A stretch of 8,608 nucleotides of DNA from NCBI GenBank assembly GCA_007120685.1, contig SKNG01000180.1, positions 1-8,608 on the forward strand, read 5' to 3'. Shown here piece by piece: positions 6,609 to 8,608 of the stretch. The translations under genes and the position numbers were made by a program. Position 1 is the stretch's first letter. Every line of letters begins with the position of its first letter. The notes under the pieces are model-generated. The model made no database searches. It saw only the letters and a program-made list of their open reading frames with translations, and was not told where the DNA came from. The DNA comes from Paracoccaceae bacterium. Its GTDB lineage: Bacteria > Pseudomonadota > Alphaproteobacteria > Rhodobacterales > Rhodobacteraceae.

Positions 6609-7388
6609 ATGCAACTGACGGCCAATATCTCGATGCTGTTCGCCGAATTGCCGCTGGCCGAAAGGCTGAATGCGGCGGCGGAAGCGGGGTTCGACGCGGT
6701 GGAGATCCAGTTTCCGCAGGCCGATGACATCACCCCCCTTCAGGACGCCATCGCGGCGACGGGCCTGCCGGTGGTGCTAATCAACGTACCGCGCGGCGAG
6801 GGCGAGGAGGTGGGCCTGCCCGCCCTGCCCGGCCGCGAAGGGGATTTCCGCGCCGCGGTGGCGTTGGCGGCCGAGCAGGCCCGCGCGCTGGGCGTGCGCA
6901 AGGTCAATGTGCTGGCCGGCCGCCCACCCCCTGACGCGGACCCGGCCGCCTGCCGCCGCGCGCTGGTCGTCAACCTGCGTCACGCCGCGCAGGTGATGGA
7001 AGGGATCGGCGTGCGGGTGATGGTGGAGCCGGTCAACCCGCATGACGTGCCGGGTTTCTTCCTGACCAGCCTCGGTGCGGCGCTTTCGGTGCTGGAGGAG
7101 GCCGCCCATCCAAACCTCTTCCTGCAGTTCGACCTTTATCACATGGCGATCACTGAGCCCGAGCTGGGCGCCGCGCTGGCGCAGGCCGGGCCGCGCATCG
7201 GCCATGTGCAATTCGCCGATACGCCGGGCCGGCATGAGCCTGGCACCGGCCGCATCGACTTTCCCGCCGCCCTGGCCGCGCTGCGCGCCACCGGCTATCG
7301 TGACGCCATTTCCGCCGAATACCGCCCCGCGGGCCGCACCGCCGAAGGGCTGGGCTGGATGGCCGGTTTCCGAAAGGCCCTGACATGA
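6609..7388 (+). CDS. Hydroxypyruvate isomerase-family protein (Hyi/OtnI-like, xylose isomerase-like TIM barrel)
   Basis: A 259-residue cytoplasmic TIM-barrel isomerase that interconverts keto and aldehyde forms of a small hydroxy acid, such as hydroxypyruvate and tartronate semialdehyde, or 2-oxo- and 3-oxo-tetronate in OtnI relatives. Expected acidic and metal-site residues sit in conserved motifs: E140 (VMVEPVNPHDVPGFF), D175 and H178 (QFDLYHM), Q201 (HVQFADTPGRHEPGTG, with H209 and E210) and E237 (SAEYRPAG). Length matches the family (about 258). ATG 6609 is chosen because GGGGG at 6600-6604 lies just upstream and family proteins begin with this ANISMLF strand; the frame extends to 6534 without family resemblance. 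It is divergent from the dehydratase operon and overlaps the next gene by 4 nt (ATGA). Confidence 0.88.
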   Translation: MQLTANISMLFAELPLAERLNAAAEAGFDAVEIQFPQADDITPLQDAIAATGLPVVLINVPRGEGEEVGLPALPGREGDFRAAVALAAEQARALGVRKVNVLAGRPPPDADPAACRRALVVNLRHAAQVMEGIGVRVMVEPVNPHDVPGFFLTSLGAALSVLEEAAHPNLFLQFDLYHMAITEPELGAALAQAGPRIGHVQFADTPGRHEPGTGRIDFPAALAALRATGYRDAISAEYRPAGRTAEGLGWMAGFRKALT

Positions 7389-8170
7389 CGGACAGCCCTG
7401 ACGCCCTTGCCCGCCTGATAGTTGCCGACATGCAGGGCGCGCGCCCCTTCGCGCCCCATGCAACCACCCCGCCGCGTGATCTGGCGCAAGCCTATGCCCT
7501 GCAGGACCACGTGCTGGCGCTCATGGGGGCCGAGGCACCCGGCGCCATCGCCGGCTGGAAGATCGCCGCCAATTCGGCGGCGCTGATGGCGCGTTTCGGG
7601 CTGGACGAGCCGCTCAGCGGGCGGGTGCTGGCGGCGCAGCGCCAAGACAGCCCGGCCCGGCTGCGCGCCACCGACTACCGGCAGTTCGCCTTCGAGCCCG
7701 AGATCGCGGCGGTGATGGGCGAGACGCTGGCACCGGCCGACGCCCCCTTCGACCGGGCGCGGGTGATGGCGGCGATTGCCCGGTTCATCCCCGCCATGGA
7801 ACTGCTGGACATGCGCGAGGCTGACATGGCCAGCATGCACATCCCCGATGCCGTGGCGCAGAACATCTCGAACGTCGGCGCGGTGCTGGGCGGGCCGGGC
7901 GTGGCGCCGGGGGCGCTGGACCCGGGCACGGTGCGCACCCGTCTGATCATCGACGGCGAGACCCGCCACGACGTCACCGGCGCCGCCCCGCAGCACCCGG
8001 CTGATGCTGTGACCTGGCTGGCCAACCATCTGGCCGGGCGCGGGCTGATGCTGGAAGCCGGGCAGGTGGTGCTGTGCGGCACCCACAGCCCGATCTGGTA
8101 TCACGAAGGCCCCGGCGAGATCGCGGTAGAGATGTCGGGCCTGGGCGGCGTGTCGCTGCGGCTTGGCTAG
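7385..8170 (+). CDS. 2-keto-4-pentenoate hydratase (MhpD)/FAH-superfamily protein
   Basis: A 261-residue cytoplasmic enzyme of the MhpD branch of the fumarylacetoacetate hydrolase superfamily. Members add water to 2-hydroxy-2,4-dienoates or decarboxylate oxalocrotonate, using a divalent metal. The metal triad is visible: E104 and E106 in FAFEPEIAAVM and E139 in IPAMELLDMR, spaced as in the family. K59 in AGWKIAANS, DAVAQNISNVGAVLG (155-169) and WLANHLAGRGLMLEAGQVVLCG (near 211-232) are further hallmarks. Length is normal. The start overlaps the isomerase stop by 4 nt, so the two should be co-translated. No other aromatic meta-cleavage gene is nearby, so the substrate is probably an aliphatic keto acid rather than a catechol product. 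It ends at TAG, one base into the next structured repeat. Confidence 0.85.
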   Translation: MTDSPDALARLIVADMQGARPFAPHATTPPRDLAQAYALQDHVLALMGAEAPGAIAGWKIAANSAALMARFGLDEPLSGRVLAAQRQDSPARLRATDYRQFAFEPEIAAVMGETLAPADAPFDRARVMAAIARFIPAMELLDMREADMASMHIPDAVAQNISNVGAVLGGPGVAPGALDPGTVRTRLIIDGETRHDVTGAAPQHPADAVTWLANHLAGRGLMLEAGQVVLCGTHSPIWYHEGPGEIAVEMSGLGGVSLRLG

Positions 8171-8289
8171 GACGGTTTCCGGTTGATCGTTTCGGCTGCT
8201 GCCGGGCGACGCGCCTTCGAAGGCGCGTGAAAAGGGCTTTCGAAAGCCCTTTTTCGGGCGTTCCCGAACTCTGCAGCCGGAAACGGTAT
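8170..8289. repeat. Structured intergenic repeat, copy 3, between convergent genes
   Basis: The left end (8170-8182, GGACGGTTTCCGG) and the reverse complement of the right end (8277-8289, ATACCGTTTCCGG) are inverted ends of the same family as 70-195 and 2538-2694. It fills nearly the whole 141-bp gap between the hydratase stop and the stop of the second TRAP large subunit. Inside, a perfect 20-bp palindrome (8209-8228, centre CCTTCGAAGG) is followed by a copy of the palindrome found at 139-160. Its left end touches the last base of the hydratase stop codon. Confidence 0.65.
8230..8254. terminator. Bidirectional rho-independent terminator between convergent genes
   Basis: A 24-bp perfect palindrome (8230-8253, core GGGCTTTCGAAAGCCC) has a T run on the right (8250-8254) and an A run on the left that reads as T on the other strand. 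It can therefore stop both the rightward isomerase-hydratase transcript and the leftward transporter transcript. A second, GC-rich 20-bp palindrome at 8209-8228 lies directly beside it. The inner 22 bp are identical to 139-160. Confidence 0.8.
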
Positions 8290-8311
8290 GGGCCCGCCCT
8301 GCCCCAGCGGC

Positions 8312-8608
8312 CTACCCCCGCAGCCCCGGCAGGAACAGCACCAGCGCCGGGAAGGCCAGCAGCAGCAGGATGCGCACCACGTCGGCCATCACGAAGGGGA
8401 TCACTCCGCGCATCACGTCGGACTGGCGCAGATTGCGCACCACGCCCTGGATGATGAACAGGTTGATGCCGATGGGCGGCGTGATCATGGCGATCTCGAC
8501 CACCGACACCACCATGATGCCGAACCAGACCGGGTCATAGCCCAGCGCCATGACCAGCGGAAACACCACCGGCACGGTCAGAAGCAACATCGACAGCGCA
8601 TCCATGAA
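8312..8608 (-). CDS. dctM: Second TRAP transporter large membrane subunit (DctM class), C-terminal part
   Basis: The frame is open to the right edge (the last codon in view is Phe before MDALSM) and ends at TAG 8312-8314. The visible 98 residues include FMDALSMLLLTVPVVFP, DPVWFGIMVV, a TPPIGINLFIIQGVVR signature and a final hydrophobic helix, all matching the C-terminus of DctM proteins. It aligns without gaps to the last 97 residues of the protein at 720-2021 with about half the positions identical. It is thus a paralog from a different TRAP system whose other subunits should lie to the right. It runs towards the hydratase gene and ends at a shared terminator. The substrate is unknown. Confidence 0.9.
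   Translation of the reverse strand, partial: FMDALSMLLLTVPVVFPLVMALGYDPVWFGIMVVSVVEIAMITPPIGINLFIIQGVVRNLRQSDVMRGVIPFVMADVVRILLLLAFPALVLFLPGLRG

Noticed and set aside
1..8608. tRNA, rRNA, CRISPR arrays, transposase genes
   Set aside because: No regular spacer-repeat pattern, no tRNA- or rRNA-like sequence and no transposase motif was seen on either strand; the only repeats are the structured intergenic elements.

Overview
The window is GC-rich, tightly packed bacterial DNA. Strong G/C preference at third codon positions, TRAP transporters and ATGA-type gene overlaps point to an alphaproteobacterium, most likely of the Rhodobacterales (Paracoccus/Rhodobacter-like). The taxonomic guess rests on style and protein families, not on a marker gene.

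Layout. A leftward gene set runs from about 6500 down to 195: an ilvD-type Fe-S dehydratase, a beta-hydroxyacid dehydrogenase (overlapping it by 4 nt), a TRAP solute-binding protein (DctP class), a TRAP small membrane subunit (DctQ class), a TRAP large membrane subunit (DctM class) and a MarR-family regulator, followed by a rho-independent terminator near 136-160. A divergent rightward pair starts at 6609: a hydroxypyruvate isomerase-family protein and a 2-keto-4-pentenoate hydratase (MhpD/FAH superfamily) protein, again overlapping by 4 nt. The 110-bp divergent gap holds a good leftward promoter and two inverted repeats. At the right edge the 3' part of a second TRAP large subunit runs leftward towards the hydratase gene. 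At the left edge there may be the last codons of a rightward gene.

How the genes fit together. This looks like a regulated uptake-and-catabolism locus for a small hydroxylated organic acid, for example a sugar acid or hydroxy-keto acid. TRAP import would feed dehydration, NAD(P)-linked oxidation or reduction, keto-acid isomerisation and an MhpD-type step. No kinase or aldolase of the known four-carbon acid sugar pathway is visible, so the exact pathway is open.

The most unusual signal is non-coding. Three intergenic elements (about 70-195, 2538-2694 and 8170-8289) have related inverted ends of about 13 bp with consensus ATACSGTWTCCGG and carry strong internal hairpins. Two of them share an identical 22-bp palindrome that acts as a terminator core at both ends of the locus. 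The third lies between the binding-protein and membrane-subunit genes of the TRAP operon, with its end touching the dctQ start codon. They look like a miniature, MITE-like family of structured repeats recruited as terminators and as an intercistronic control region.
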